Source: Nitrospirota bacterium (GTDB lineage: Bacteria > Nitrospirota > Thermodesulfovibrionia > Thermodesulfovibrionales > Dissulfurispiraceae). Taken from it: a stretch of DNA of 38,141 nt. A program made the translations under genes and the position numbers. Location of the stretch: NCBI GenBank assembly GCA_015233365.1, contig JADFXU010000024.1, positions 1 through 38,141 on the forward strand, given 5' to 3'. Positions 25,816 through 34,369 of the stretch are shown piece by piece. The notes beneath the pieces were generated by a model. It saw only the letters and a program-made list of their open reading frames with translations. It was not told where the DNA came from and ran no database searches. The first letter of the stretch is position 1. Every line of letters begins with the position of its first letter.

Positions 25816-27079
25816 GGTCTTCTCCGTTGATTCCGTACAGTTTCCGGATCATTGCTATGAGTTCATCCCTGTCTTCGGAATCATCTTTAAGGGCGGTAGT
25901 CGGCGGGTGGATAAGTTTATTCACTATAGCCGTTGCGAGGTATTCCACTGCTTTTAGCTGCTCTCCGTTCATGTCCGGGAATTTGGACCTGAATTTTTCG
26001 AGTTCCTCGCTTCTTATTTCTTCCGCCTTCCGTCGGAGCGCTACAACTGTGGGCACGGAATCGAGAGAGGACATCCATTTTACATATTTTTCGACTTCCT
26101 CGCTCACAATGTGTTCGGCTTTTTCAGCCTCTTTTTTCCGTTCGATTATATTGGAATCGATCACTTCCTGCAGGTCATCGACGTCGTAGAGGTACACGTT
26201 TTCTATCTTGTTTATTTCAGGGTCGATGTTCCTCGGCACGGATATGTCTATAATAAAGACCGGACGGTGTTTTCTCTCCTTCATCACCCTGTTCATTTGC
26301 TCTTTGTTAAGTATATAGGACGGGGCACCCGTAGAGCATATGATGATGTCCATGCGTGCCAGTTCATGGGCAAAGTCCTCGAATCTGACCGCCCTGCCGT
26401 TAAATTCTCTTGCCAGTTCACATCCGCGCTCGTGGGTCCTGTTGACCACGGCAACTTCCTTTACCCCGTTATTGACAAGATGGTGGGCCGCGAGTTCAGC
26501 CATTTCTCCCGCGCCCAGAAGCATAAAATTCTTCTCCGAAAGATTTATGAATATTTTTTTGGCAAGTTCTACTGCCGCAAAGCTTATAGATACTGCGTTT
26601 TCAGCTATTCTTGTTTCGGTGCGCACTCGCTTGGCCGTCGAAATGGCCGTTTTCATCAGTTTATTGAGCAATATGCCTGTCGTCTTCTTACTCAGGGCGA
26701 AATCGAAGATATCTTTGAGCTGCCCGAGGATTTGAGGTTCTCCTACAATCATTGAATCAAGGCTCGAAGCGACGCGGAATACATGCCTGACAGCGTCCGA
26801 TTCCATATGCGTATAAAGGGACCCTTCAAAGCCTGTCCTGGCGATATTATGGAAGGCAGCCAGAAAGTTTTTTATATCTTCAGCCGCTGAAAGGGCATCC
26901 TCTGCGCAGGCATAGATTTCAACCCTGTTACAGGTGGAAAGCAGGGCCAACTCTCTTATGCCGCGGATTTTCTGAAGACCGTATAGGCCGTGCTCCATTT
27001 TGGGGCCGTTGAAGGCGAGTTGTTCCCTCGTTTCAACATTGGCGGTCTTATGATTTAATCCTATGACAATTACTTTCAT
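25805..27079 (-). CDS. hemA: Glutamyl-tRNA reductase
   Basis: HemA reduces glutamyl-tRNA(Glu) to glutamate-1-semialdehyde, the first committed step of C5 haem synthesis. The 424-residue protein begins MKVIVIGLNHKTA and has the catalytic C50 in LLSTCNRVEIY, a conserved substrate segment (SLDSMIVGEPQILGQLK), a Rossmann NADPH domain with LLGAGEMAELAA, and the C-terminal dimerisation helices. It overlaps ccsA by 4 bp (27076-27079). Its partner hemL (semialdehyde aminomutase) is not in the window. Confidence 0.97.
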   Translation of the reverse strand: MKVIVIGLNHKTANVETREQLAFNGPKMEHGLYGLQKIRGIRELALLSTCNRVEIYACAEDALSAAEDIKNFLAAFHNIARTGFEGSLYTHMESDAVRHVFRVASSLDSMIVGEPQILGQLKDIFDFALSKKTTGILLNKLMKTAISTAKRVRTETRIAENAVSISFAAVELAKKIFINLSEKNFMLLGAGEMAELAAHHLVNNGVKEVAVVNRTHERGCELAREFNGRAVRFEDFAHELARMDIIICSTGAPSYILNKEQMNRVMKERKHRPVFIIDISVPRNIDPEINKIENVYLYDVDDLQEVIDSNIIERKKEAEKAEHIVSEEVEKYVKWMSSLDSVPTVVALRRKAEEIRSEELEKFRSKFPDMNGEQLKAVEYLATAIVNKLIHPPTTALKDDSEDRDELIAMIRKLYGINGEDLER

Positions 27080-27894
27080 GAGAATGAATGCAGGCTCTTG
27101 AGTGCGAAATTAACCCCGAAAAAAGTAAACAGAACGATAATAAAGCCGATAATCGACAAGATAGCCGCCCTCTTGCCTCTCCATCCTGCCGTCAGCCTGA
27201 CATGCAGTATAAGGGCGTAAACGAACCATGTTATAAGAGACCACGTCTCTTTGGGGTCCCAGCGCCAGTAGCTTCCCCAGGCGCTTTCGGCCCATAAAGC
27301 TCCGGAAATTATGGCGAGAGTCAAAAGAGGAAAGCCGAGCGTAATCAATTTATAGTTTATCTCATCGAGCACCTGGATGCTCGGCAGTCTCTTAAAAAGG
27401 CCGTGCGTATGTTTTGATTTCAGGTAATGTTCCTGCAACAGGTACATGATGCCGATGCCGAAGGCCACTGCAAACGCTGCATTGCCTAGAAAGGCCAGAA
27501 AGGTGTGAATGCCCAGCCAGTAGCTTTTGAGCACCGGGCTGAGCGGCTGCATTCCACGGGGCAGCACCGATGAGGAGAGCATCAATATGAATACCAGGGG
27601 TAGAATGAAGGAGCCTATAATGCCGATTCTGTAGCGATATTCAAGGAAAAAGAATATCAGGACAATGCACCATGCGAAGAAGGATGTTGCCTCATGCATA
27701 CTTGTAATCGGCAAATGACCGGCGGCGGCATAACGGTAGATAATGTTCGCCGAGTGCAAAAGGAAACCTGCCCAGGTGACAATGAGCATTAATCTGGAAG
27801 ATTCCCTGGTTCCCCGGAAGAGCCCGGTAACGGCGATGATAGTTACGGCAAAATAACAGGTGAGTGCCAGTTCAAAAAGGATGGTACCCATCAA
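27076..27894 (-). CDS. ccsA: CcsA/HemX-type cytochrome c assembly membrane protein
   Basis: This 272-residue integral membrane protein has about eight hydrophobic helices. The haem-handling tryptophan-rich motif reads WGSYWRWDPKETWSLITWF, followed by a periplasmic-side histidine (LHVRL). CcsA with CcsB/ResB moves and attaches haem in system II cytochrome c biogenesis; the form beside hemA is also called HemX. CcsB is not in the window. It overlaps both neighbours by 4 bp (27891-27894 and 27076-27079). Its product fits the c-type haem motif of the propeller protein at 12487. Confidence 0.92.
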   Translation of the reverse strand: MMGTILFELALTCYFAVTIIAVTGLFRGTRESSRLMLIVTWAGFLLHSANIIYRYAAAGHLPITSMHEATSFFAWCIVLIFFFLEYRYRIGIIGSFILPLVFILMLSSSVLPRGMQPLSPVLKSYWLGIHTFLAFLGNAAFAVAFGIGIMYLLQEHYLKSKHTHGLFKRLPSIQVLDEINYKLITLGFPLLTLAIISGALWAESAWGSYWRWDPKETWSLITWFVYALILHVRLTAGWRGKRAAILSIIGFIIVLFTFFGVNFALKSLHSFS

Positions 27895-28697
27895 AAGCAG
27901 CCAAGCTCACAATTCTTTATTTTTATTTTCAGTTCGTTGGCGGCCCTGCCCACTTCACTGTAAGGCACTTTCAGCTCTTCTGCGATCTGCCGGGCAGCAG
28001 GGCAGTTGAGTCTGCCGTCCATTGCCCTTTCATTCAATAATTCCTTGATCCTGTCAAAAAGTCGCTTTTCAATAATCTCATCCATATGGTCTAACAGTTC
28101 TCTCTTTGTCGTTTCGTCCTCAGGGTCAAAGTATACAGCGCGGGCAGCAGAAACGTCCCCATCTGCGGCGTGCGGCCTACGGTCTCTGGTAAATACAATA
28201 ATATCAGCACGTTCAATTAACCGGTTTGCTGAGGGCTTTTCGATATCTCCTGATAAACCCAATATAAATATTACTATATCGGGATTTGAAAACTCAATTG
28301 CGCTGTTCCCTTCGATAACTATGCCGTCAAGATGGGACAGCCTGTCGATTGCAATTGACACAGTCTCTTCGATTTCATCCCGGGGGCCCTGAATCCACAA
28401 AACCTCCTCGGCCCCGGCACTGATGAGTTTGCCGGTGTCTTTATCGTTTCGGTGGAGGATCGCCATGTCGTCGATGAGGGAAGTGTAAAGATCTGTTTTA
28501 GTATATTTGATGGCTCCCCACCTTTTGAGCGTAATGCGTGATGTGTGATGCGTTATGATTGGTGAGGATGGTGCGGTATGAGTGAGGTGTTTTAGAAGCA
28601 ACCCGGCAACAGTGGTTTTGCCGGCACCGCTATGTGCGCCGCCGACGCCGATGAGTAAAGGGCGGCTGTGACGGATATGGAGCACCTTTTTAGGCAT
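27891..28697 (-). CDS. P-loop MobB-like protein with C-terminal cysteine motif
   Basis: This 268-residue protein begins with a Walker A GGAHSGAGKT (19-28) and continues with a MobB-like fold (WGAIKYTKTDLYTS, VIEGNSAIEF). The C-terminal part (about 225-268) looks like a small helix-turn-helix (CPAARQIAEELKVPYSEVGR) and ends in KNCELGCF. MobB helps make molybdopterin guanine dinucleotide. The tail with a final C-x3-C-F is seen in deltaproteobacterial relatives whose role is less clear. It is the first gene of the ccsA-hem operon. Oddity: residues about 43-57 (ITHHTSRIT) are encoded by a period-7 tandem array (28528-28569), probably inserted in frame between the P-loop helix and the next strand. 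Confidence 0.75.
   Translation of the reverse strand: MPKKVLHIRHSRPLLIGVGGAHSGAGKTTVAGLLLKHLTHTAPSSPIITHHTSRITLKRWGAIKYTKTDLYTSLIDDMAILHRNDKDTGKLISAGAEEVLWIQGPRDEIEETVSIAIDRLSHLDGIVIEGNSAIEFSNPDIVIFILGLSGDIEKPSANRLIERADIIVFTRDRRPHAADGDVSAARAVYFDPEDETTKRELLDHMDEIIEKRLFDRIKELLNERAMDGRLNCPAARQIAEELKVPYSEVGRAANELKIKIKNCELGCF
28528..28569. repeat. Period-7 degenerate tandem array inside the MobB-like gene
   Basis: The plus strand divides into AGCGTAA, TGCGTGA, TGTGTGA, TGCGTTA, TGATTGG, TGAGGAT. The first four match a TGCGTGA theme. The encoded stretch breaks an otherwise normal MobB-like fold. Confidence 0.6.
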
Positions 28698-28804
28698 TAC
28701 ATGATATCATATCACATGCCCTGCGCCGTTTATTTCACCATATCCTGACCTGCACCGGCGCAAAAAGGGCCGGGGCGATAAAGCAGAAGCCTGGAAATTT
28801 GATA

Positions 28805-28834
28805 TTGACGGGTTTGAGCATGACGGTTTATTCT
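28805..28834 (+). promoter_or_regulatory. Sigma70-like promoter for the Sel1-repeat gene
   Basis: TTGACG at 28805-28810 and TATTCT at 28829-28834 with an 18-bp spacer, about 60 bp before the start codon. Confidence 0.45.
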
Positions 28835-28894
28835 GTCCATAAAAGAAGTATTTTATAAATAGCAGAAAAGAGAAATATGCAGCAAAGGGGAGTG

Positions 28895-29530
28895 ATGATG
28901 GGAAAAATATTAATAGCGATTATGTGTCTTATTGGATTACCTGTTTCTTATTCGTATGCAGGAAATTTAGAGGACGGCTCATCGGCTTATAATAAGGGAG
29001 ATTATAAAACCGCTTACAAGTTGTTTTTGATAGAGGCAAACAAAGGAAATGCCGATGCTCAATATACTCTGGGCGTTATGTGTGACGAGGGTCGGGGAGT
29101 ATTGCAGGATTACAAAGAGGGAGTCAAATGGGTGAGGCTTGCTGCTGAACAGGGAAATGCGGATGCTCAATATAATTTGGGTGTGTCGTATCATATAGGT
29201 CAGGGAGTAGCGCAGGATTACAAAGAGGCATTTAAATGGTATAGCCTCGCTGCGGAACAGGGAGTTGCCGAGGCTCAACTTAATTTAGGCGTTTCGTATG
29301 AGAAAGGTGAAGGAGTATTGCAGGATTACAAAGAGGCGGTTAAGTGGTATAGGCTTGCGGCGGGACACGGAGTTGCCCGGGCTAACTGTTACCTTGCGGA
29401 GGCTTGTGTCTCAGGATTGGGTATGATGAAAGATATGTCATTGGCTAAAAGGTTGGCAAAAAAGGGTTACGATTCCGGCGCGGCATACTGCGGGGAAATT
29501 TGGAAAAAGTATAATTTAGCGAACTATTAA
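28895..29530 (+). CDS. Secreted Sel1-repeat (TPR-like) protein
   Basis: The start is placed at ATG 28895 (or 28898) because AAAGGGG lies just upstream and a signal peptide begins MMGKILIAIMCLIGLP with cleavage near SYA-G. The protein of about 211 residues has four Sel1-like repeats of about 36 residues with the pattern GNADAQYNLGVSY then DYKEAVKWYRLAAE. Sel1 repeats mediate protein-protein contacts, often in envelope or stress signalling. It is followed 32 bp later by a lipoprotein gene on the same strand, so the two may form a small envelope operon. Confidence 0.88.
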   Translation: MMGKILIAIMCLIGLPVSYSYAGNLEDGSSAYNKGDYKTAYKLFLIEANKGNADAQYTLGVMCDEGRGVLQDYKEGVKWVRLAAEQGNADAQYNLGVSYHIGQGVAQDYKEAFKWYSLAAEQGVAEAQLNLGVSYEKGEGVLQDYKEAVKWYRLAAGHGVARANCYLAEACVSGLGMMKDMSLAKRLAKKGYDSGAAYCGEIWKKYNLANY

Positions 29531-29562
29531 CCTTCTGAATTATATTGAGTCGGTGGGGATCA

Positions 29563-30399
29563 ATGAGAATTAATCTTTTGTTGTGTTCACTACTGATGGG
29601 ACTTATCCTTTCCAGCTGTGCTCAAATGCAGGTTCATGAGATTGAAAGAACGGATAATAATATAAAGGGATATCGCCTTATGCTTGTCTCGGAAGATACT
29701 CCTGAGAATAAGCTTATGGTTAAAAGTGTTGCTTATGGGGGCCCGGCAGACAAGGCAGGAGTTAAAGCAGGGGATATAATTCTGTCTGTCGATGGGAATA
29801 AAATTACCTCAAAAGAATTTAGTCTGTTATTGACCCATAAGCAAAAAGGCGAGCATGTCAAATTAGTAGTTGAACGAAATAACCGGATTATTAATTTTGA
29901 CATGGAACCGGGAGAATTATCGAATCCTCCGGATTATGACAAAATCCTTCATATTTTAGGAGATAAGAAAAGGGTTGTATTGGCGATAATTATTGGACAG
30001 ATTAAAAATACTATGCCGAATATCGACGCCCCTTTGCTGGAAGCATGGGAAACCGCTATGCGAAGCAGTTTACAGAAGCGGATAGAAACTTTCTTTTTGA
30101 CGGCTGACAACAATGACTCCACTGATCCGGTAAATAACTTGTCGATAGTAGACAGCAGCAGATTAGAAACTATTCTGGATGGATATTCACTTAGCCGCTC
30201 CGGCCCTGTTTCAGACAGGCTCAGGGCAACAATTGGCCTGCTCACAGGAGCAACACATTTAGTGCTTGTTGATTTTGGCCGTTTCCAGTATCAAAATATT
30301 CGCGGTGCCTACACTGATGTTGTCAAAAGGACGTTAATAGACGTGGCCACAGGAGAAGTGCTGGCAGTAGCCACATTGAAAATTACAATGGGCAGGTAA
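29563..30399 (+). CDS. PDZ-domain lipoprotein
   Basis: The chosen start, ATG 29563, has GGTGGGG just upstream and gives a lipoprotein signal with lipobox LSSC (MRINLLLCSLLMGLILSSCA). The 278-residue protein has a PDZ domain at about 30-108 (VKSVAYGGPADKAGVKAGDI, ILSVDGNKI) and a C-terminal domain of about 150 residues ending in IDVATGEVLAVATLKIT, which resembles the CsgG/penicillin-binding activator-like fold used in outer-membrane lipoproteins. The C-terminal call is tentative. No protease domain is present. It is convergent with topA. Confidence 0.8.
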   Translation: MRINLLLCSLLMGLILSSCAQMQVHEIERTDNNIKGYRLMLVSEDTPENKLMVKSVAYGGPADKAGVKAGDIILSVDGNKITSKEFSLLLTHKQKGEHVKLVVERNNRIINFDMEPGELSNPPDYDKILHILGDKKRVVLAIIIGQIKNTMPNIDAPLLEAWETAMRSSLQKRIETFFLTADNNDSTDPVNNLSIVDSSRLETILDGYSLSRSGPVSDRLRATIGLLTGATHLVLVDFGRFQYQNIRGAYTDVVKRTLIDVATGEVLAVATLKITMGR

Positions 30400-30416
30400 T
30401 TACTCTGCCCGATTTT
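30390..30416. terminator. Short hairpin between the lipoprotein gene and topA
   Basis: GGGCAG (30390-30395) pairs with CTGCCC (30405-30410), followed by GATTTT. It overlaps the lipoprotein stop codon and lies between two convergent genes. The stem is short, so it is a weak terminator. Confidence 0.4.
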
Positions 30417-30423
30417 AATACAT

Positions 30424-32739
30424 CTACACGGCTTCATTAGCCGGTTCTTCTTTTTTCACCTCAATCTTGTAATCGCAGTCCTTGTTTTGGCAGATGTGGA
30501 ATACTTCTCCTGTCTTGTTCCATTTTTCGACTAAAAAAGGCGCATTGCATTTAGGACACGGTTGCGGCACCGGCTTTTGCCATACCGCGAATTTGCAGTT
30601 CGGGTAATTGCTGCAACTCCAGAACGACCTGCCTGCTTTGAATTTTCGTTCCACGATGTCTCCCCCGTCGAGCGGGCATTTCACCCCTGTTGGGAGCGGT
30701 TTGGTATTTTTACATTCCGGATAGCTGGAACATGCCAGGAACTTGCCATAGCGGCCCTGTTTGATTGCCATAGGCGCTCCGCATTTCTCGCAGGTTTGAT
30801 CCGTAAGGACCAGTTCCGCTTTCTGCAACGAGTTGTCACCCGCAAGCGGTTTGGTGTTTTTACACTTGGGATAAGCGGAGCACGCAAGGAACCGTCCGTG
30901 CCTGCCCCATTTAATTACCATGGGAGAGTTGCACTTTTCGCATATCTCTTCGGTGGGTATGTCCTCGGGTTTTACCTTTGCCTTGTCTTTTGATGCCTTG
31001 GCCAGGTCACGATTAAAGGGGGTGTAAAAGTCTTTGACCACCTTGACCCATTTGCGCCGGGCGCCCTCGATGTCATCAAGCTGGTTTTCCATCTTAGCGG
31101 TAAAGCCGAGATCGATCAGTTCAGGAAACTTATCTACGAGCAGGTCATTGACCACGACTCCCAGCTCTGTCGGAAAAAATCTTTTATCCTCGTTTTTCTC
31201 CACATACTTTCTGTCCTGGATTGTGGAAAGTATCGCGGCGTAGGTGCTCGGCCTGCCGATCCCTTTTTCTTCAAGTGTTTTCACAAGGGTAGCTTCGGTA
31301 TAACGCGGAGGCGGCTGGGTAAAATGCTGCAGTGTCTTCACTTCCTGCTGCATGAGGGGATCGTTTTCTTTCAGGGCCGGCAGTAATCCCCCTTCTTCAT
31401 CTTCAATATCATCCCTGCTCTCGGTATACAGGGCCATGAATCCCGGAAACTTTATTACTGTGCCGGAGGCCCGCAATTCGGTGCCTGCCACGACGTCTCC
31501 AGCCTCTTTCAAACTAATTATGAATGTTGTCTGTTCAAGCTGTGCCGGGCACATCTGGCTTGCCATGAATCTGTTCCATATCAGGGTGTAGAGATTAAAT
31601 TGGTCCTTGTTCAGGAAAGGTTTTACTTTTTCCGGGGCTTTGTCGGGGTATGTCGGCCTGATTGCCTCATGGGCCTCCTGCGCGTTGCTCTTGCTCTTAT
31701 AATGAGGAGGTTTTTCGGGTATATACTCCTTTCCGAAATTTTGCACTATAAGTTCCCGCGCCCATTTACCGGCCTCTGGAGCGGTCCTGAAAGAGTCTGT
31801 CCTCATGTAGGTAATCAATCCCACAGAACCCTCGTTGCCCAATTCTATCCCTTCATAAAGCTGCTGGGCGACCATCATGGTCTTTTTTGCCTGGAACCTG
31901 AGCCGGCGTGACGCCTCCTGCTGGATTGTACTGGTTATGAACGGCGGGGCAGGGGTCCTCTTGCGTAATTTTTTATCTATTGTTGAAAGGAAGGCATCTT
32001 TGGATTTAATGTCGTCTGCAATATTGCGGGCCGTTGCCTCATCAGTAATGAGAAAACGCTTTCCTTCCGTTTCATCCCGGTTAATGACCAGCGAATTCCT
32101 GTATTTGTAAAGACGGGCGACGAAATCAGCACCCTGGCCGTGTGGCGGATGCAGAAGCGCCTCGATAGTCCAGTATTCTTCCTTATTAAATGACTCTATC
32201 TCCCGTTCTTTATCGACAACGAGTTTTACTGCAACCGATTGCACCCTGCCGGCACTCAATCCCCTCCTCACCTTTTGCCAGAGGAAAGGACTTAGATTGT
32301 AACCCACCAGCCTGTCAAGAATTCTCCTGGCCTGCTGTGCTTCCACCTTCGGGATATCGACAATGCCGGGATTCTGCATTGCCTCCCTGACTGCCCGTTC
32401 GGTTATTTCATGAAAGGCAACGCGATACACTTTATTTCCGGGTGATTTTATATGTTCAGCTATATGGTAGGCAATTGCTTCGCCTTCCCGGTCAGGGTCG
32501 GTTGCGAGGTATACTGCCTGGGCCTTTGCCGCCTCGCTTTTGAGTTCCTTCAGAACCTTTTCCTTGCCGGGGATTGTAACGTAATGCGGGGCGAAATCGT
32601 GTTCGACATCCACCCCCAGTTCTTTCCTGGGAAGGTCTTTAACGTGACCGATTGAGGCCTTTACGCCGAAATCTTTCCCGAGTATCTTATTTATGGTCTT
32701 CGCCTTTGCAGGCGACTCTACGATTACTAAAGACTTCAA
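30424..32739 (-). CDS. topA: DNA topoisomerase I
   Basis: This type IA enzyme relaxes negative supercoils. The start is placed at TTG 32739, which has AAAGGAGG 8 bp upstream and begins the conserved KSLVIVESPAKAKTI; the longer open frame runs into a palindromic repeat and lacks support. The 771-residue product has the Toprim acidic triad region (ATDPDREGEAIAYHI), the catalytic Y311 in TYMRTDSF, and three or four C-terminal zinc ribbons (CEKCNSPM, CEKCGAPM, CPLDGGDI, CPKCNAPF), each followed by a C-x3-8-C partner. It is the last gene of a dprA-small protein-topA run, a common order. Confidence 0.96.
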   Translation of the reverse strand: MKSLVIVESPAKAKTINKILGKDFGVKASIGHVKDLPRKELGVDVEHDFAPHYVTIPGKEKVLKELKSEAAKAQAVYLATDPDREGEAIAYHIAEHIKSPGNKVYRVAFHEITERAVREAMQNPGIVDIPKVEAQQARRILDRLVGYNLSPFLWQKVRRGLSAGRVQSVAVKLVVDKEREIESFNKEEYWTIEALLHPPHGQGADFVARLYKYRNSLVINRDETEGKRFLITDEATARNIADDIKSKDAFLSTIDKKLRKRTPAPPFITSTIQQEASRRLRFQAKKTMMVAQQLYEGIELGNEGSVGLITYMRTDSFRTAPEAGKWARELIVQNFGKEYIPEKPPHYKSKSNAQEAHEAIRPTYPDKAPEKVKPFLNKDQFNLYTLIWNRFMASQMCPAQLEQTTFIISLKEAGDVVAGTELRASGTVIKFPGFMALYTESRDDIEDEEGGLLPALKENDPLMQQEVKTLQHFTQPPPRYTEATLVKTLEEKGIGRPSTYAAILSTIQDRKYVEKNEDKRFFPTELGVVVNDLLVDKFPELIDLGFTAKMENQLDDIEGARRKWVKVVKDFYTPFNRDLAKASKDKAKVKPEDIPTEEICEKCNSPMVIKWGRHGRFLACSAYPKCKNTKPLAGDNSLQKAELVLTDQTCEKCGAPMAIKQGRYGKFLACSSYPECKNTKPLPTGVKCPLDGGDIVERKFKAGRSFWSCSNYPNCKFAVWQKPVPQPCPKCNAPFLVEKWNKTGEVFHICQNKDCDYKIEVKKEEPANEAV

Positions 32740-32757
32740 TGTACAGTCCTCCTTTAT

Positions 32758-32935
32758 GATCTGGACACAAATAACTTGGACACTCATGCATCTCAGCTTC
32801 AGGTCATCTTTGACCGATCCTCAGTCGCAAAATCCTCAACGTAGCTCTGCTACGCCTGCGGTTTTGCTCAATCGAATCAGCCAAACCTGACCCAAATCTG
32901 AGCGCCTTAATGCACAAGTTATTTGTGCCCGGATC
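32758..32935. repeat. About 180-bp near-symmetrical palindrome (REP/MITE-like)
   Basis: The centre is CGTAGC-TCT-GCTACG (32840-32854). The outer arms GGACACAAATAACTTG (32763-32778) and CAAGTTATTTGTGCCC (32915-32930) are equidistant from that centre, and intermediate pieces (GCAAAA/TTTTGC, ATCTCAG/CTGAG) also pair. It fills almost the whole gap between the small protein gene and topA. No ORF is inside. It matches no element I can name, but the centre resembles REP palindromes. Confidence 0.7.
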
Positions 32936-32936
32936 C

Positions 32937-33221
32937 TTAATTCCAGGTTATCTGGCGTCCCCTGCCAAAAATAAAAGCATAGATCTCTTCGGTATCAAGG
33001 TCGGTATCCTTCATAAGTATATATGCAAGAAGCGCCCTGATTGTGTCAAGCTCTGTCTCGTCAATATGTTTTGTCAGTTCAAGGGTGACAAGTTCGTCCT
33101 TCACTGTCAGAAAATCTATATCAAAGGCGCTCACTTTCTTGAGCATATCGTCTGCATCGTACCCTTTGTCAATGAGTTCTCTGGCAAGAACTCTCAGCAT
33201 ATCAATTAAACGTCTTGGCAA
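32937..33221 (-). CDS. Small DUF494/Smg-like helical protein
   Basis: This 94-residue helical protein begins at TTG 33221 with GGGAGGGG just upstream. It is acidic and helical (ELIDKGYDADDMLKKVSAF), ending in IFGRGRQITWN. Position between dprA and topA matches the dprA-smg-topA order known from Enterobacteria and others, which is the main reason for the Smg/DUF494 suggestion; the sequence match by eye is only moderate. The Smg function is unknown. The stop borders the palindrome at 32935. Confidence 0.6.
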   Translation of the reverse strand: MPRRLIDMLRVLARELIDKGYDADDMLKKVSAFDIDFLTVKDELVTLELTKHIDETELDTIRALLAYILMKDTDLDTEEIYAFIFGRGRQITWN

Positions 33222-33253
33222 AACCCCTCCCTGTTAAAAAGTTCATCGTTCCT

Positions 33254-34357
33254 TTAAAGTATGGAAAAATTGTTTCCTGCTGTCTGCCGTATCATTCCTT
33301 TCATTTCGAGTCCGAGCAGCAATCCGGACAGGCGGGCAGCGGGTATCCTGAGTTCCCGTGAAATGTTGTCTATGTGTTTTGAACCGCTGCCCAAAACATT
33401 ACATATTGCCTTTTCCTCTTCATTTATTTCAAGTCGTTCGGCTGAATGCCGCGTAGCTTTTACCGAACGCAAGAGACCTTTTATCTGGGAAGACATCTCT
33501 TCCAGGACGTCTTGAGCGGTCTGAACAGGTTTGGCCCCACGCTTGATCAGACTGTTTGTGCCGTCGGAATTGCTCGAGGTGATGTTACCCGGCACTGCAA
33601 ATATTTCCCTGCCCTGTTCCAGTGCGAAACGGGCTGTTATGAGAGAGCCGCTGCGCGTTGTTGCCTCGACAACCAGCACCCCGAGGGAAAGACCGCTTAT
33701 CAGCCTGTTTCTCCTGGGGAAGTTTTCTCTGAGAGGCGGAGTCCCCAAAGGGAATTCACTGATTACGCATCCCGACTCGGACAGGTCACTCATCAGCTTC
33801 TGATTCTCGGGAGGATAACATTTATCGAGACCGCAACCCAGCACCGCTATGCTTCTGCCCTGAGCTTTCAGTGCGCCCTTATGCGAGGCGGTATCGATGC
33901 CGCGGGCCATGCCGCTGACGATAGTGATTCCTGATAAGGCCAGTTCGTATGAAAGATCCGAGGCTGCTTTTCTCCCGTATTCGCTCATGTTCCGTGAACC
34001 CACCATGGCGAGAGCGAAGCGGTCCTCCGCTATCAGGCCCCCCTTCAGGTAAAGTAGTGTCGGGGCCCCGTCAATATGGCTGAGAGATTCGGGATATTCC
34101 CCGTCAAAAGGGGTGATGATTCGTATGTTGTTGTTTGCCGCCCTTTCTATCTCCGCGTCAACCTTGTCCCATGAGTCGAATTCCTTTATTCTTCTTGCTT
34201 TTGAAACGCTTATTTCTCCGGCAGCAGCAAGCTCCGTGAGCCCGGCATCAAAGATGGCTTGCGGGGAATGAAATGCGGAAAGGAGCCGGCCTGCCGTGGC
34301 AGCGCCTACGGCATCGATAAAAGAAAGGCCAAGCAAGTATTTCAGGTCTTTTCCCAT
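33254..34357 (-). CDS. dprA: DNA processing protein DprA (Smf)
   Basis: DprA loads RecA on incoming single-stranded DNA during transformation. The 367-residue protein has an N-terminal SAM-like helical part (about 1-75), the Rossmann-like core with MVGSRNMSEYGR, SGMARGIDTASHKGAL, GCGLDKCYPPEN, NFPRRNRLISGLS and GSLITARFALEQG, and a C-terminal winged-helix (DprA_WH, about 305-367). It is upstream of the small protein and topA genes, with a 32-bp gap to the next. argG lies 12 bp upstream on the same strand, so the run may extend from argG. Confidence 0.95.
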   Translation of the reverse strand: MGKDLKYLLGLSFIDAVGAATAGRLLSAFHSPQAIFDAGLTELAAAGEISVSKARRIKEFDSWDKVDAEIERAANNNIRIITPFDGEYPESLSHIDGAPTLLYLKGGLIAEDRFALAMVGSRNMSEYGRKAASDLSYELALSGITIVSGMARGIDTASHKGALKAQGRSIAVLGCGLDKCYPPENQKLMSDLSESGCVISEFPLGTPPLRENFPRRNRLISGLSLGVLVVEATTRSGSLITARFALEQGREIFAVPGNITSSNSDGTNSLIKRGAKPVQTAQDVLEEMSSQIKGLLRSVKATRHSAERLEINEEEKAICNVLGSGSKHIDNISRELRIPAARLSGLLLGLEMKGMIRQTAGNNFSIL

Positions 34358-34369
34358 ACTGCAAACACT

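Noticed and set aside
26111-26755. Plus-strand open frame of 214 codons
   Set aside because: Shadow of hemA on the other strand; the protein is low in known motifs, and hemA is certain.
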